A stretch of 64,000 bases of DNA. Origin: Sulfurospirillum diekertiae. Its GTDB lineage: Bacteria > Campylobacterota > Campylobacteria > Campylobacterales > Sulfurospirillaceae. Position numbers and translations under genes: made by a program. Location: positions 1,302,001-1,366,000 of the forward strand of contig NZ_CP039734.2 of NCBI RefSeq assembly GCF_011769985.2, written 5' to 3'. Numbering within the stretch: the first letter of the stretch is position 1; the number at the start of each line of letters is the position of its first letter. Shown here in pieces: positions 1 through 8,577 of the stretch. The notes beneath the pieces are model-generated. The model had not been told where the DNA came from, did not search any database, and was given only the letters and a program-made list of their open reading frames with translations.

Positions 1-381
1 ACCTTGTGCTATGCTATTTTTAATGATATTGATAAAATTGCTCTTAAACAAGTCTTTTTTAGCCCCAAATCACAAAATGAAATTACAATCAAATTTCTCT
101 TTGAAGAAGAGCAACTTTGTGTCTCTGATGAGAGTTCTCTAATGTTTACATGTAAACTAATGGATAGCGGTGAGACTGTATGGAACGAGGAAGAAAGTAT
201 TGAATTAATGTTCGAAAAAGAAGGGATTTTATACCCTGAGAATATTCGTAAGTTAGTAGAGGGCTTGTGGCTTTCTTGGAGAAACTATGAAAGAACTCTT
301 GAAGAACTTGAAAAAGATCTAAATGCTTTAGTAGCATGGATTAATGCAATGACAAAAACAAAGCCCAATTTTATAGAATAA
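1..381 (+). CDS. Hypothetical protein, 5' end outside the window
   Basis: The reading frame is open from the first base and ends at a TAA at 379-381, so the N-terminus is probably missing; the TTG at 4-6 need not be the true start. The visible ~126 residues are acidic, with no membrane segment or signal peptide, and end in a helical stretch rich in Glu, Leu and Lys. I do not recognise a family. It lies 38 bases before a sensor kinase gene on the same strand and may be in the same transcript. Its codon use resembles its neighbours. It contains a copy of the TTTACATGTAAA palindrome at 145-156. Confidence 0.6.
   Translation, partial: TLCYAIFNDIDKIALKQVFFSPKSQNEITIKFLFEEEQLCVSDESSLMFTCKLMDSGETVWNEEESIELMFEKEGILYPENIRKLVEGLWLSWRNYERTLEELEKDLNALVAWINAMTKTKPNFIE
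145..156. repeat. TTTACATGTAAA palindrome, copy 1
   Basis: Inside the first gene; flanked by G/C to give a 14-base palindrome (144-157). Confidence 0.8.
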
Positions 382-419
382 GTTGAAAGTTTTTATAATT
401 CATGAGAAAGGAAAGCTAA

Positions 420-2102
420 ATGAAGTTGGAAAAAAAGATTATCCTTTCTATTATGGGAGGTATGCTCTTAGGATTTACGGCATTTCTTAGTATCAACTAT
501 TCTATGATGTATGAAACAACCAGTACAGAAATCTATGATAAACTTAAAGGTAAATCTGCTGATTTAACACGAGATATTGAAGAATGGTTGGGAGATAAGC
601 AGCGAACAGCTCTTGCTTTGGCTCGGCGTGCACAGAATCTTCAAGATAGATCACCTGCTAATGTACGAAACTATCTCTACCTCGTCAATCAATCTGCCAA
701 TATTGATGCTTCTATGGTTTACTACAAAGGTCAAACCCTCATTCATACAGAACCTGACTGGGCACTTACTCCACAAGAGGAAGAAGCCAATATGCCTTAT
801 CAAACGATGTTGGCTAATGGTTTTAATCCTACAATCAGTAAAGTTTTTAAAAGCCCTATTAATAAAATTGATAATATGGTTGCGGCGATTGCTCCTTTTA
901 ATGGAGATAGTGTGGCAACGTTGGTTGTTGAGATTAAAGATGTGGAAGAAAAAGTTTCTTCGAGTAACTTGGATGGAGGTTTTGCAGCACTTATCGATGT
1001 AGACCGAAGACTTCTTGTTGATCCAAATCCTAATTTTATCGGTAAGAAAATTTCTGAATTTAATCCAGAACTTGGCTGGATGGAAGAAAAAATATTTGCA
1101 CTAAAGTCAGGATATATTGAATACCTTGTAAAGGGGAAAGTTTATTTGGCTTTTTTTGATACGATTGAATCTACAGGATGGAAAGTGGTACTCACGTTAA
1201 AAAAAGAAACTGCTTTTGCAAATTTGACGGTGCAAACAAAGAAGTTGATCTTGATTAGTGTAATCTTTTTTATTCTAGGTGCTATATTTATTGTTATCAT
1301 TAATATTTTACATGAATATTGGAGACGCGAAATTGAGCTGAAACGAGATGAATATGAGTTTATTTTAGCACATCGTTCTCGCATCAGTGAGATAGGTGAA
1401 CTCATCTCTGGGATTAATCATCAATTGCATCAACCTTTGAATTCTTTAAGTCTTTTATCCTCTTCAATGCTTTCCAAATCAAAAAATAAAACACTGACTT
1501 CTGAAGTTTTAGAAGAGAACCTTATCATGTCTCAAAAAGCTATTGCGCTTATGTCTACGACTATTGGGATGTTTCGAAACTTTTATAGGTTTGATGGAAA
1601 TGCCACTACTTTTTGCTTAAAACAGTGTATAGACGGGGTTTTACAAGTTCTTTATATTGATTTTTCTCGTCACAATATCAGTGTTGAGATTGACTGTGAT
1701 AGATGTGACATGTTAAACATTACTTCTGTAGATAACTTCATTCAACAAGTATTACTGGTTCTGCTTCAAAATGCAAAAGAAGCATTACTGATGACGAATG
1801 ACAGAATAGATAATAAAATACAAATCCATGTTTCTCTTGATGGTGAATTAGTCAACGTTGATATTGCAGATTGGGGAGAGGGAATTAGTAAAGCGATTGA
1901 AGAAAAACTTTTTGACAATATTAAAAGTTCTAAAAAAACTTTAGGCAGTGGTATTGGGCTTTATTTTGCAAGAAAATTAGCCAGAGAAAAACTCAAAGGT
2001 GATCTTGTATTGGTGCAATCTTCAATGCCAACAATATTTAGATTTTCTTTTAAAAATTATTTATCTCCAAAGGAGCAAAACGATGCATCTGCAAACGCTT
2101 AA
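420..2102 (+). CDS. Membrane sensor histidine kinase with periplasmic Cache-like domain
   Basis: This 560-residue protein has a first membrane helix near residues 7-27, a large periplasmic region of the Cache/PDC type up to about 275, a second helix near 276-298, and a cytoplasmic kinase core. The probable phosphoacceptor is His334 in an H-box reading NHQLHQPLN. An N-box (LLQNAKEAL), a G1-like DWGEGIS and a G2-like GSGIGLYFA follow. AAGGAAAG lies just upstream of the ATG. The next gene, a response regulator, overlaps its 3' end by 20 bases. Its position just before a c-type cytochrome and flavoprotein reductase module suggests that it senses the acceptor of that module, which is inference from context. 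Confidence 0.9.
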   Translation: MKLEKKIILSIMGGMLLGFTAFLSINYSMMYETTSTEIYDKLKGKSADLTRDIEEWLGDKQRTALALARRAQNLQDRSPANVRNYLYLVNQSANIDASMVYYKGQTLIHTEPDWALTPQEEEANMPYQTMLANGFNPTISKVFKSPINKIDNMVAAIAPFNGDSVATLVVEIKDVEEKVSSSNLDGGFAALIDVDRRLLVDPNPNFIGKKISEFNPELGWMEEKIFALKSGYIEYLVKGKVYLAFFDTIESTGWKVVLTLKKETAFANLTVQTKKLILISVIFFILGAIFIVIINILHEYWRREIELKRDEYEFILAHRSRISEIGELISGINHQLHQPLNSLSLLSSSMLSKSKNKTLTSEVLEENLIMSQKAIALMSTTIGMFRNFYRFDGNATTFCLKQCIDGVLQVLYIDFSRHNISVEIDCDRCDMLNITSVDNFIQQVLLVLLQNAKEALLMTNDRIDNKIQIHVSLDGELVNVDIADWGEGISKAIEEKLFDNIKSSKKTLGSGIGLYFARKLAREKLKGDLVLVQSSMPTIFRFSFKNYLSPKEQNDASANA

Positions 2103-2772
2103 TTTACTTAATGATATCTGTGTACTTATAGTCGAAGATGATGAGATTGCAAGAACGACGATTAAACAAGATATTAAGCCCTATTGCAAAGCTTGCTATG
2201 AAGCGGCAGATGGACTAAGTGGATTGCAAAGTTTTAAAGAACATCATATTGATGTTATTATCACGGATATTCATATGCCTGGTATTAATGGACTGGATAT
2301 GATTAAAGAGATATTAAAACTCAAATCCGAACAATTGTTTATCGTTATGACTTCTTATGATAATGATAAAAACTTGATTGAGAGTATGAAAGAGGGAGCG
2401 TGTAGTTTTTTGCGTAAGCCTTTAGATATAGAAGAGTTACAAACAGCTCTTATAATGAGTTTAGGAAGAATCAAATATACGACAAAAATTCTTAGTGAAA
2501 GTGTTTATATTGATTACCAAAAAGAGATTATATATATAGATAATCAACCTGTTTTTCTCTCACATACAAGCAATAAAATATTTTGGTTATTGTCTTACAA
2601 TATAGGTCGTTTGGTTTCTTATAATATGATAGAAGATTACATTTACGATGGCGAATCTGTTAATAAAAATATCTTACACAATGCTATCCTGAGAATTAAA
2701 AAACAACTTCACTCTATTGATATTGAAAACATCCCAAGTGAAGGATATATTTTAAAAGTTAAAACATTGTAA
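2083..2772 (+). CDS. OmpR-type response regulator, partner of the preceding kinase
   Basis: The start at 2083 is chosen because AAGGAG lies at 2069-2074 and the protein then begins directly before the receiver domain; the frame is open further upstream. The 229-residue product has a receiver domain with the acidic pair Asp19/Asp20 and phosphoacceptor Asp62 (TDIHMPG), a Thr/Ser switch, and a conserved Lys in RKPLD. A winged-helix DNA-binding domain occupies about residues 140-229. It overlaps the kinase gene and is very probably its partner. The 259-base gap downstream, before the cytochrome gene, is the likely place for a regulated promoter. Confidence 0.9.
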   Translation: MHLQTLNLLNDICVLIVEDDEIARTTIKQDIKPYCKACYEAADGLSGLQSFKEHHIDVIITDIHMPGINGLDMIKEILKLKSEQLFIVMTSYDNDKNLIESMKEGACSFLRKPLDIEELQTALIMSLGRIKYTTKILSESVYIDYQKEIIYIDNQPVFLSHTSNKIFWLLSYNIGRLVSYNMIEDYIYDGESVNKNILHNAILRIKKQLHSIDIENIPSEGYILKVKTL

Positions 2773-3031
2773 TTAGTTTTAGCGAGTCAAATTAACTATC
2801 AAAAAATTTATTTCTGAAGCAAATGATTAAATGTACAGGACAGAATAGTGTTTTTGTTTGTGTACAAGGATATTTTATAAAGTAAAACTACTTCATTACA
2901 TGGTTTACATGTAAGCATTTTCTATCTTCAACACCTCCTTTAATTTTAAGTTTTTTTTAATTTTCAGATGAGTTCTCTGATAGTGTATTGCTTTATACTT
3001 AAACTTAGAAATTAAAAAGAAAGGTTGTAAC

Positions 3032-3496
3032 GTGAAAAGAGTTTTTCCAATACTTGGCATCTTTCTTTTTTCCATTGTGTTACTGTGTATCTCTGTACAG
3101 GCTGTTGACAATGCTATGTCACCTACTACTACAGCCAAAGAGGCTACACCTGTGATAGAAGTAAGCAAGGAATTAAGAGACCAATACCCAATCAAATCGC
3201 ACCATGCGAAGTTATCCATAGATTGTATTCACTGTCATGATGACCAAGGACGTGTTCCTGCTAAATTTGAATACATTGGGGATAAAGGGTGTCTTAGCTG
3301 TCATGGAAGTAAAGAAAAAATGGCCAAACGAACAGGATTTATGGATATGTTCCATACCAATCCTCATAATTCCTATCATGATGGCCCAACATTATCATGT
3401 GATGAGTGTCATAAAGAACATGAACCTTCACAAAATAGATGTATGGAGTGTCACGAAAAAGAGGTTCCTAATTGGATGAAGAAGGTAATGCCATGA
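3032..3496 (+). CDS. Periplasmic tetraheme cytochrome c (c3 / flavocytochrome heme-domain type)
   Basis: The 154-residue precursor has an N-terminal signal peptide (residues ~1-24) and four CxxCH heme sites at Cys65-His69, Cys87-His91, Cys123-His127 and Cys137-His141. Size and spacing resemble the separate small tetraheme subunit that serves flavocytochrome c-type reductases. It overlaps the next gene, a NapC-type quinol dehydrogenase, by an ATGA. Known family role: it carries electrons in the periplasm from the membrane quinol dehydrogenase to the flavoprotein encoded two genes on. The start is supported by AAAGAAAGG upstream. Confidence 0.9.
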   Translation: MKRVFPILGIFLFSIVLLCISVQAVDNAMSPTTTAKEATPVIEVSKELRDQYPIKSHHAKLSIDCIHCHDDQGRVPAKFEYIGDKGCLSCHGSKEKMAKRTGFMDMFHTNPHNSYHDGPTLSCDECHKEHEPSQNRCMECHEKEVPNWMKKVMP

Positions 3497-4131
3497 TAAA
3501 AAATATTTTTACGTCTATTAAAAAGAAAATTCCACTTCTTTTAGTTGTAGGAATTGTTGTAGGCTTTATCGTTTCTTATACATCCTATGAAGCAATATCA
3601 AGAACAGGAACGCCTCAGTTTTGTGTTGTTTGTCATGAAATGGCGCCGATGAGAGCATCATATGATAACGATGTTCATGGTGGCAACGGTAAAACAGGCA
3701 TAAGAGTCAATTGTGTTGATTGCCATCTTCCTCATAATAATCTTGTCAATTATGTTTTTACAAAAGCAAAAAATGGAATGTCTGAAGTAGGTACTCATTT
3801 TTTTGGAAATCCAGATGCTATAGACTGGCAACAAAAGAGAGAAGAGCGAGCTAAATTTGTTTATGATGATGGATGTATTAAGTGTCATAGCAATTATGCA
3901 ACAAATGAAAAAATAAGTCCAAAAGCTCGACAAATGCATGAGCATTATAATGGACTTCTTGGTACAAATAAAGAATTGGGTTGTGCAAGTTGTCATGCAG
4001 AGATAGGACATAACGGACTTAATAATATGTTAAATATTTATAAGCCAGAACACGCTCTTTATGAAAAAGGCTCTGCAAAAGAAAAAATTAAAATAAATGA
4101 AAAATTATACGGAAAAGGAAGTTCTAATTAA
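3493..4131 (+). CDS. NapC/NirT-family membrane tetraheme quinol dehydrogenase
   Basis: I take the ATG at 3493, which overlaps the previous stop as ATGA; the frame is open upstream to 3472. The 212-residue product has one N-terminal membrane anchor (~12-32) and four CxxCH sites at Cys44-His48, Cys74-His78, Cys128-His132 and Cys164-His168. This is the NapC/NirT arrangement, in which menaquinol is oxidised at the outer face of the inner membrane and electrons go to periplasmic cytochromes. The neighbours on both sides supply the carrier and the terminal reductase. The 91-base gap to the flavoprotein contains no obvious terminator. Confidence 0.92.
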   Translation: MIKNIFTSIKKKIPLLLVVGIVVGFIVSYTSYEAISRTGTPQFCVVCHEMAPMRASYDNDVHGGNGKTGIRVNCVDCHLPHNNLVNYVFTKAKNGMSEVGTHFFGNPDAIDWQQKREERAKFVYDDGCIKCHSNYATNEKISPKARQMHEHYNGLLGTNKELGCASCHAEIGHNGLNNMLNIYKPEHALYEKGSAKEKIKINEKLYGKGSSN

Positions 4132-4222
4132 CAAAGTATCCCCTAAAACAAAAATAAAAAACAGAACAGAATAAGGTGCTCGCAAGAGTCAATACATACG
4201 AAAAATCAAAAAAGGAAAAAAG

Positions 4223-5932
4223 ATGACAAATCAATCAAGACGAAATTTTTTTAAGACCAGTGCAATTGGTACAGGAGTTGTGGCATTAGGTGCAACAGGA
4301 ATTGGTTCAAGTTTGAGTGCTGCAGAAAAAGGTCCAGATTTAGATAAAGCAGCTGCGCAACCTTTTATCACTGAAAGAGGAATTGCTCCTTCAAAAAATC
4401 CTGCATATCCAAATACTTTACCAAAAGTTGATGCAAGCCAAGTTAAAGAGACTGTTGAAGCTGATATTATCGTCATTGGAGCTGGTTTTGCAGGTATGTG
4501 TGCAGCTATTTCTGCTGTAGAAGTTGGTGCAAAAGTAATTGTGTTGGAAAAATATAAAAGACCAGGTGCCCGTGGTGGCCATATTACTGCATTTGGTTCA
4601 GATTTTCAAGATAAACACGGAATCACTAAAGATATTCATCCAAGACAAATCGCGAAAGAACTTGAACGATGGGGACAAGGACGTGTTGATGAAGACTTAC
4701 TAAGACTCTTTATTGAAAAAAGTGGCGCATGTATGGATTGGCTCGATAACACATTGAAAACAAAAGGCTTTCAAAATGGTCAATGGTTTGAAGGTTGTAA
4801 AGATCCATTCTATTATGAACACCCAGTAACACATATGTTTAGAGATAAAAATGGCGTACCTGGTAACGCACCTGTGGTTGATGCTCTTGTTGAAATTGCA
4901 AAAGAGAAAGGCGTAGATGTAGTTTTTGAAGCGAGAGCACTTAAACTTGTTAAAGATGGTAATAAAGTTACAGCAGTTATTGCTAAAACCAAAAAAGGTT
5001 ATGTTCAATATGCAGCTAAAAAAGCTGTTATTATAGCATCAGGCGATTATGCTTCAAATCATGATATGGTTTCTTACTACTCTCAAACATCATCACTTGC
5101 AGATGCTCAAATTTATTTTCCAAGTAAATCCAATACCGGTGATGGTCATATGATTGCTATGGATATTGGTGGTGCTATGCAAAGAGATGCAAACCATGCT
5201 GCAGTTATTCACTTAGAAGCAGGTGCAAAAAGTTATAACTTTTTACATGTAAACGCATATGGTAAACGTTTTAAAAATGAAGATATCAATACACAATCAA
5301 TGAGTTGTGGTAAATTGTATCAAAAAGATGGCATTGCTTGGTCTGTTTATGATGCAAACGGTCTTAGCTATGCAGAAGAGATGATGAAGAAAAAAATTGG
5401 TGGTGGTTTATTCTTTGGCCAACAAGATAAAATTGTAGGCGTTAAAGAATGGAGCATGGACGATGAAAAACATATGCTTGAAAAACATATTTCTGAGGGA
5501 AAAGTTGTTGTTGCTAACACTCTCGAAGAACTTGCAGATAAAATGGGTGTTCCAAGAGCAGAATTTGTTAAAACTGTTAAAAGATACAATGAAATTGTCA
5601 AGGTTAAGAATGATACAGATTTTGGTAAAAGATCTGAATGTCTTTATCCTGTTGAAAAGGCACCTTTTTATGCTGGTAAGCTTTTGGCAACATTACTTAC
5701 AATGTGTGGCGGTCTTAGTACGGATGATAGAATGCTTGTTCTTGATAAAGATGATAAAGCATTTGATAACCTCTATGTTGCTGGTGCTGCACAAGGTAAC
5801 TTCTTTGCAGGCGATTACCCAACAATCTGTCCAGGTATTGGTCATGGACGTTGTATGACATTCGGACGCCTTACTGGTCTAGTTGCTGCAGGTAAGAGTG
5901 TTAATGATGTTAAAACAAAAATGACACTATAA
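4223..5932 (+). CDS. Tat-exported FAD-dependent reductase, fumarate reductase/UrdA-like flavoprotein
   Basis: The 569-residue protein starts with a twin-arginine signal (Arg6-Arg7, SRRNFFKTS, then a hydrophobic stretch ending near SLSAAE). A Rossmann FAD site, VIGAGFAGMCAA, follows at about residues 84-95, with a C-terminal FAD segment ending GHGRCMTFGRLTG. This is the flavocytochrome c fumarate reductase / urocanate reductase superfamily without a fused heme domain; the separate cytochrome gene upstream fills that role. In the segment where fumarate reductases have the His of an HTMGG-like motif this protein reads LTMCGGL, so I would not call it a fumarate reductase. The substrate, likely an unsaturated carboxylate or related compound, is not known from sequence. 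Confidence 0.85.
   Translation: MTNQSRRNFFKTSAIGTGVVALGATGIGSSLSAAEKGPDLDKAAAQPFITERGIAPSKNPAYPNTLPKVDASQVKETVEADIIVIGAGFAGMCAAISAVEVGAKVIVLEKYKRPGARGGHITAFGSDFQDKHGITKDIHPRQIAKELERWGQGRVDEDLLRLFIEKSGACMDWLDNTLKTKGFQNGQWFEGCKDPFYYEHPVTHMFRDKNGVPGNAPVVDALVEIAKEKGVDVVFEARALKLVKDGNKVTAVIAKTKKGYVQYAAKKAVIIASGDYASNHDMVSYYSQTSSLADAQIYFPSKSNTGDGHMIAMDIGGAMQRDANHAAVIHLEAGAKSYNFLHVNAYGKRFKNEDINTQSMSCGKLYQKDGIAWSVYDANGLSYAEEMMKKKIGGGLFFGQQDKIVGVKEWSMDDEKHMLEKHISEGKVVVANTLEELADKMGVPRAEFVKTVKRYNEIVKVKNDTDFGKRSECLYPVEKAPFYAGKLLATLLTMCGGLSTDDRMLVLDKDDKAFDNLYVAGAAQGNFFAGDYPTICPGIGHGRCMTFGRLTGLVAAGKSVNDVKTKMTL
5242..5253. repeat. TTTACATGTAAA palindrome, copy 2
   Basis: Inside the Tat flavoprotein gene, encoding Leu-His-Val-Asn. 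Confidence 0.8.
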
Positions 5933-5948
5933 GTTACATTTTTGAGAT

Positions 5949-6010
5949 AGGTCTGCTTGTAATAAGCAGACCTTGTATGTACCCTTGCGAGGTTATATAC
6001 AAGGTCTTTT
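5949..6010 (+). terminator. Two overlapping, mutually exclusive hairpins between the flavoprotein and ribA
   Basis: Hairpin 1 pairs 5949-5958 with 5964-5973 (10 perfect pairs, 5-base loop). Hairpin 2 pairs 5968-5978 with 5997-6007 (11 perfect pairs) and is followed by a short T run. The segment AGACCT at 5968-5973 belongs to both stems, so only one can form fully. Hairpin 2 looks like an intrinsic terminator. The arrangement could be a simple double terminator for the reductase module or an attenuator in front of the riboflavin genes. Confidence 0.65.
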
Positions 6011-6060
6011 ATCTTATATCTCTACATAGCAATAGATAAAACGTTATTAAAGGATATGGA

Positions 6061-6624
6061 ATGAACATTAAAATCTCAAATATTGCTAATCTTCCATCCA
6101 AATTTGGAAATTTAAAAATCCAATCTTTTCAAGAAGGTATTAAAGAGCATTTAGTGATTTTCAAAGAACCTCTTGGGCAGATTCCATTGGTTAGAATTCA
6201 TAGTGAATGTTTAACAGGGGATGCACTTGGCTCTTTAAAATGCGATTGTGGTGAACAGCTTGAGTTTGCATTGCAGAATATCTCATCACTTGGTGGAATG
6301 ATCATTTACTTACGTCAAGAAGGACGCAATATTGGTTTGTTTAATAAAGTAAATGCCTATGCGCTACAAGATCAAGGGTTCGATACTATTGAAGCAAATC
6401 ATCAGTTGGGTTTTAAAAGTGATGAACGTAGTTATGAAGTGGTAGAAACTATTTTAGAGCATTTTAAAATTGATAAAATTCGTTTGCTTACGAATAACCC
6501 TAAAAAAATGAGTTGTTTAAAAAACATTATGATTATTGAAAGATGGCCAATTATTATACCTTCAAATAATCATAACGTTGATTATTTGAAAACTAAAAAA
6601 GAAATGATGGGTCATTTACTTTAA
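6061..6624 (+). CDS. ribA: GTP cyclohydrolase II
   Basis: This 187-residue enzyme opens GTP to 2,5-diamino-6-ribosylamino-pyrimidinone 5'-phosphate, the first step of riboflavin synthesis. The zinc ligands are visible as Cys50, Cys61 and Cys63 in HSEC-x10-CDC. The RQEGRNIGL segment and the late TNNPKK motif are those of active GCHII. Length is close to the E. coli enzyme. AAAGGATATGG precedes the ATG. It is followed after 9 bases by a ribB-type fusion whose GCHII half lacks the zinc cysteines, so this gene is probably the only active GCHII of the cluster. No FMN-riboswitch core is visible upstream. Confidence 0.93.
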   Translation: MNIKISNIANLPSKFGNLKIQSFQEGIKEHLVIFKEPLGQIPLVRIHSECLTGDALGSLKCDCGEQLEFALQNISSLGGMIIYLRQEGRNIGLFNKVNAYALQDQGFDTIEANHQLGFKSDERSYEVVETILEHFKIDKIRLLTNNPKKMSCLKNIMIIERWPIIIPSNNHNVDYLKTKKEMMGHLL

Positions 6625-6633
6625 AGGAAAAAC

Positions 6634-7704
6634 ATGAATGCAATATTAAGCGATCAAAAAACATTCCAGGCTATTATCCGCGTTAATCAAGCGATTGAGG
6701 ATATTAGACAAGGCAAGATGGTTGTTATGGTAGATGATGAAGATAGAGAAAATGAAGGTGATTTAGTTTATGCTGCTTCTTTTTCTACACCACAAAAAGT
6801 TAATTTTATGGCAAGTCATGCAAAAGGGCTTATCTGTGTTGCTATTTCAAAAAAGATAGCAAATAGATTGCAATTAGAGCCTATGGTCAAAAAAAATGAT
6901 TCATCATATGAAACCGCTTTTACAATTACAGTCGATGCAAGAACAGCAGCAACGGGTATATCTGCAGGTGAGCGTGATATGACCATAAAAATTTTAGCAG
7001 ATGGTGGATCGCATGAATCAGAACTCGTTCGTCCCGGCCATATTTTTCCATTGATTGCTAAAGAGGGTGGTGCATTAGTAAGAATAGGTCATACTGAGGG
7101 TTCTGTAGATTTATGTCGTTTAGCAGGACAGGGTGACTCTGCCGTTATTTGTGAAATCATGAAAGAAGATGGAACAATGGCTAGACGTCCTGATCTGGAT
7201 ATCTTTTGTGCGAAGCATGAATTAAATATTGTCTATATTTCTGATATTGTAGAGTATCGCATGATGAATGAATCACTTATTCGTGTTATTGCCGAATCAA
7301 CAACGCAATTTTTAGGCAAAGATGCCAGACGTTATGACTTTGTGGATCATAATGATAACCATCATATAGCCTATGCGTTTGGAAATATTAAAAATAGATC
7401 AGCAGTAAAATTTCATAGTATTATGCCTGATAATGAACTTTTAGCTGATACAAAAAAATATAATAGCTTAATTCAAGCCATACACTATCTGCAAAAAAGT
7501 GGTGGAGTATTGATTTTTATGGATAATGGAACACAAGATATGTCTAAAATTCGTGAATACGGTATAGGTGCGCAAATAATTAAACATCTAGGTATAGAAA
7601 ATATAGAACTTTTAAGTGATAGTAAGAATAAAGAGTTTGTTGGCATTAGTGGGTTTGGCCTTAGCGTCATTAAAAGTACGAATGTTAATGAAACTGTTGC
7701 TTAA
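6634..7704 (+). CDS. ribB: 3,4-dihydroxy-2-butanone 4-phosphate synthase with degenerate GCHII-like C-terminus
   Basis: Residues ~15-210 form the DHBP synthase domain, with the acidic DDEDRENEGD loop and the HTEGSVDLCRLAG segment that bind ribulose 5-phosphate and magnesium. The remaining ~145 residues resemble GTP cyclohydrolase II in length and position but have no Cys-x10-Cys-x-Cys zinc site, so that half is probably inactive as a cyclohydrolase, as is common in Campylobacterota hybrid proteins. It makes the four-carbon unit used by lumazine synthase. It lies 9 bases after ribA, with AAAGGAAAA as ribosome binding site. Total length is 356 residues. Confidence 0.9.
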   Translation: MNAILSDQKTFQAIIRVNQAIEDIRQGKMVVMVDDEDRENEGDLVYAASFSTPQKVNFMASHAKGLICVAISKKIANRLQLEPMVKKNDSSYETAFTITVDARTAATGISAGERDMTIKILADGGSHESELVRPGHIFPLIAKEGGALVRIGHTEGSVDLCRLAGQGDSAVICEIMKEDGTMARRPDLDIFCAKHELNIVYISDIVEYRMMNESLIRVIAESTTQFLGKDARRYDFVDHNDNHHIAYAFGNIKNRSAVKFHSIMPDNELLADTKKYNSLIQAIHYLQKSGGVLIFMDNGTQDMSKIREYGIGAQIIKHLGIENIELLSDSKNKEFVGISGFGLSVIKSTNVNETVA

Positions 7705-7725
7705 AATAACAAGTATTTATTGTCA

Positions 7726-7851
7726 ATGAAAATAAAGAGTAAAAAAGGTATCAGTGTAATGGGTTTCTATCTTGTAGCGTATGGTTTAAGTTGTGTTGTG
7801 TTGGGAATGATGATTGGCACATGCATTCAATTCTCTAAAATTAATAAATGA
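7726..7851 (+). CDS. Possible 41-residue single-pass membrane protein
   Basis: A short frame starts at an ATG 21 bases after ribB and ends with TGA at 7849-7851. The product has a Lys-rich N-terminus (MKIKSKKG) and one strongly hydrophobic segment of about 24 residues with two cysteines, ending in a polar tail. The ribosome binding site is weak. It lies within the riboflavin cluster. Composition and topology look protein-like, but I know no homologue and it may be fortuitous. Confidence 0.35.
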   Translation: MKIKSKKGISVMGFYLVAYGLSCVVLGMMIGTCIQFSKINK

Positions 7852-7912
7852 GTCTGCAATGGATTATATCAGTATATCCATTTTGTTAAAATGTATGATA
7901 TGAAGGATAATA

Positions 7913-8383
7913 ATGAATATTGTAGAAGGTAAATTGTCCCTAAATGGTGACGAAAAAGTTGCTATTATTAATGCACGCTTTAACCATATCATCACAGATC
8001 GTTTGGTAGAAGGAGCGCGGGATGCCTATTTGAGACATGGTGGCAAAGATGAAAATTTAGATCTTGTTTTGGTACCGGGTGCATTTGAAATTCCAATGGC
8101 ACTTAATCGTCTTTTGGCTTGTAGTAAATACGATGCAGTATGTTGTTTAGGTGCAGTAATACGTGGTTCAACGCCACATTTTGACTATGTGTCTGCAGAA
8201 GTGACCAAAGGTGTGGCCAATGTAGCACTTCAATTTGCTAAACCAGTCGCTTTTGGTGTCCTGACAGTGGATAGCATTGAACAAGCAATTGAACGAGCAG
8301 GTAGTAAAGCAGGTAATAAAGGTTTTGAAGCAATGGTTACTGTCATTGAACTATTAAGTCTATACTCTGCATTAAAGAATTAA
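7913..8383 (+). CDS. ribH: 6,7-dimethyl-8-ribityllumazine synthase
   Basis: The 156-residue protein condenses the ribityl-aminopyrimidine with dihydroxybutanone phosphate to lumazine, the penultimate step of riboflavin synthesis. It has the typical N-terminal NARFNHIIT substrate segment, the [11 protein letters not shown] helix and the [14 protein letters not shown] loop containing the catalytic His. Length matches the family. AAGGATAATA precedes the ATG. With ribA and ribB it forms a three-gene set; ribD and ribE are not in this window. Together they supply FMN and FAD, which the preceding Tat flavoprotein needs. Confidence 0.95.
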   Translation: MNIVEGKLSLNGDEKVAIINARFNHIITDRLVEGARDAYLRHGGKDENLDLVLVPGAFEIPMALNRLLACSKYDAVCCLGAVIRGSTPHFDYVSAEVTKGVANVALQFAKPVAFGVLTVDSIEQAIERAGSKAGNKGFEAMVTVIELLSLYSALKN

Positions 8384-8577
8384 GAAAAAGTTATAGATGT
8401 AGATATTGATAGAATTGATGGTGTTTTTTTGAGCATCGAGATAGATAGAAATACTACTGAATATTATTTAATGATTAAAGAATTAGTAGAAAAATTATTA
8501 TTATCTACAAACAACCTATAATTATTTTCTATACTTACATTTATAATAATTAAATATTTTAAAAATAAGGATAGAAT

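Noticed and set aside
5933-6060. FMN riboswitch upstream of ribA
   Set aside because: I see the two hairpins but none of the conserved RFN core segments, so I do not call a riboswitch.
8384-8521. Small gene after ribH
   Set aside because: A frame of about 40 codons is open but has no start codon or ribosome binding site and resembles nothing I know; perhaps a remnant.
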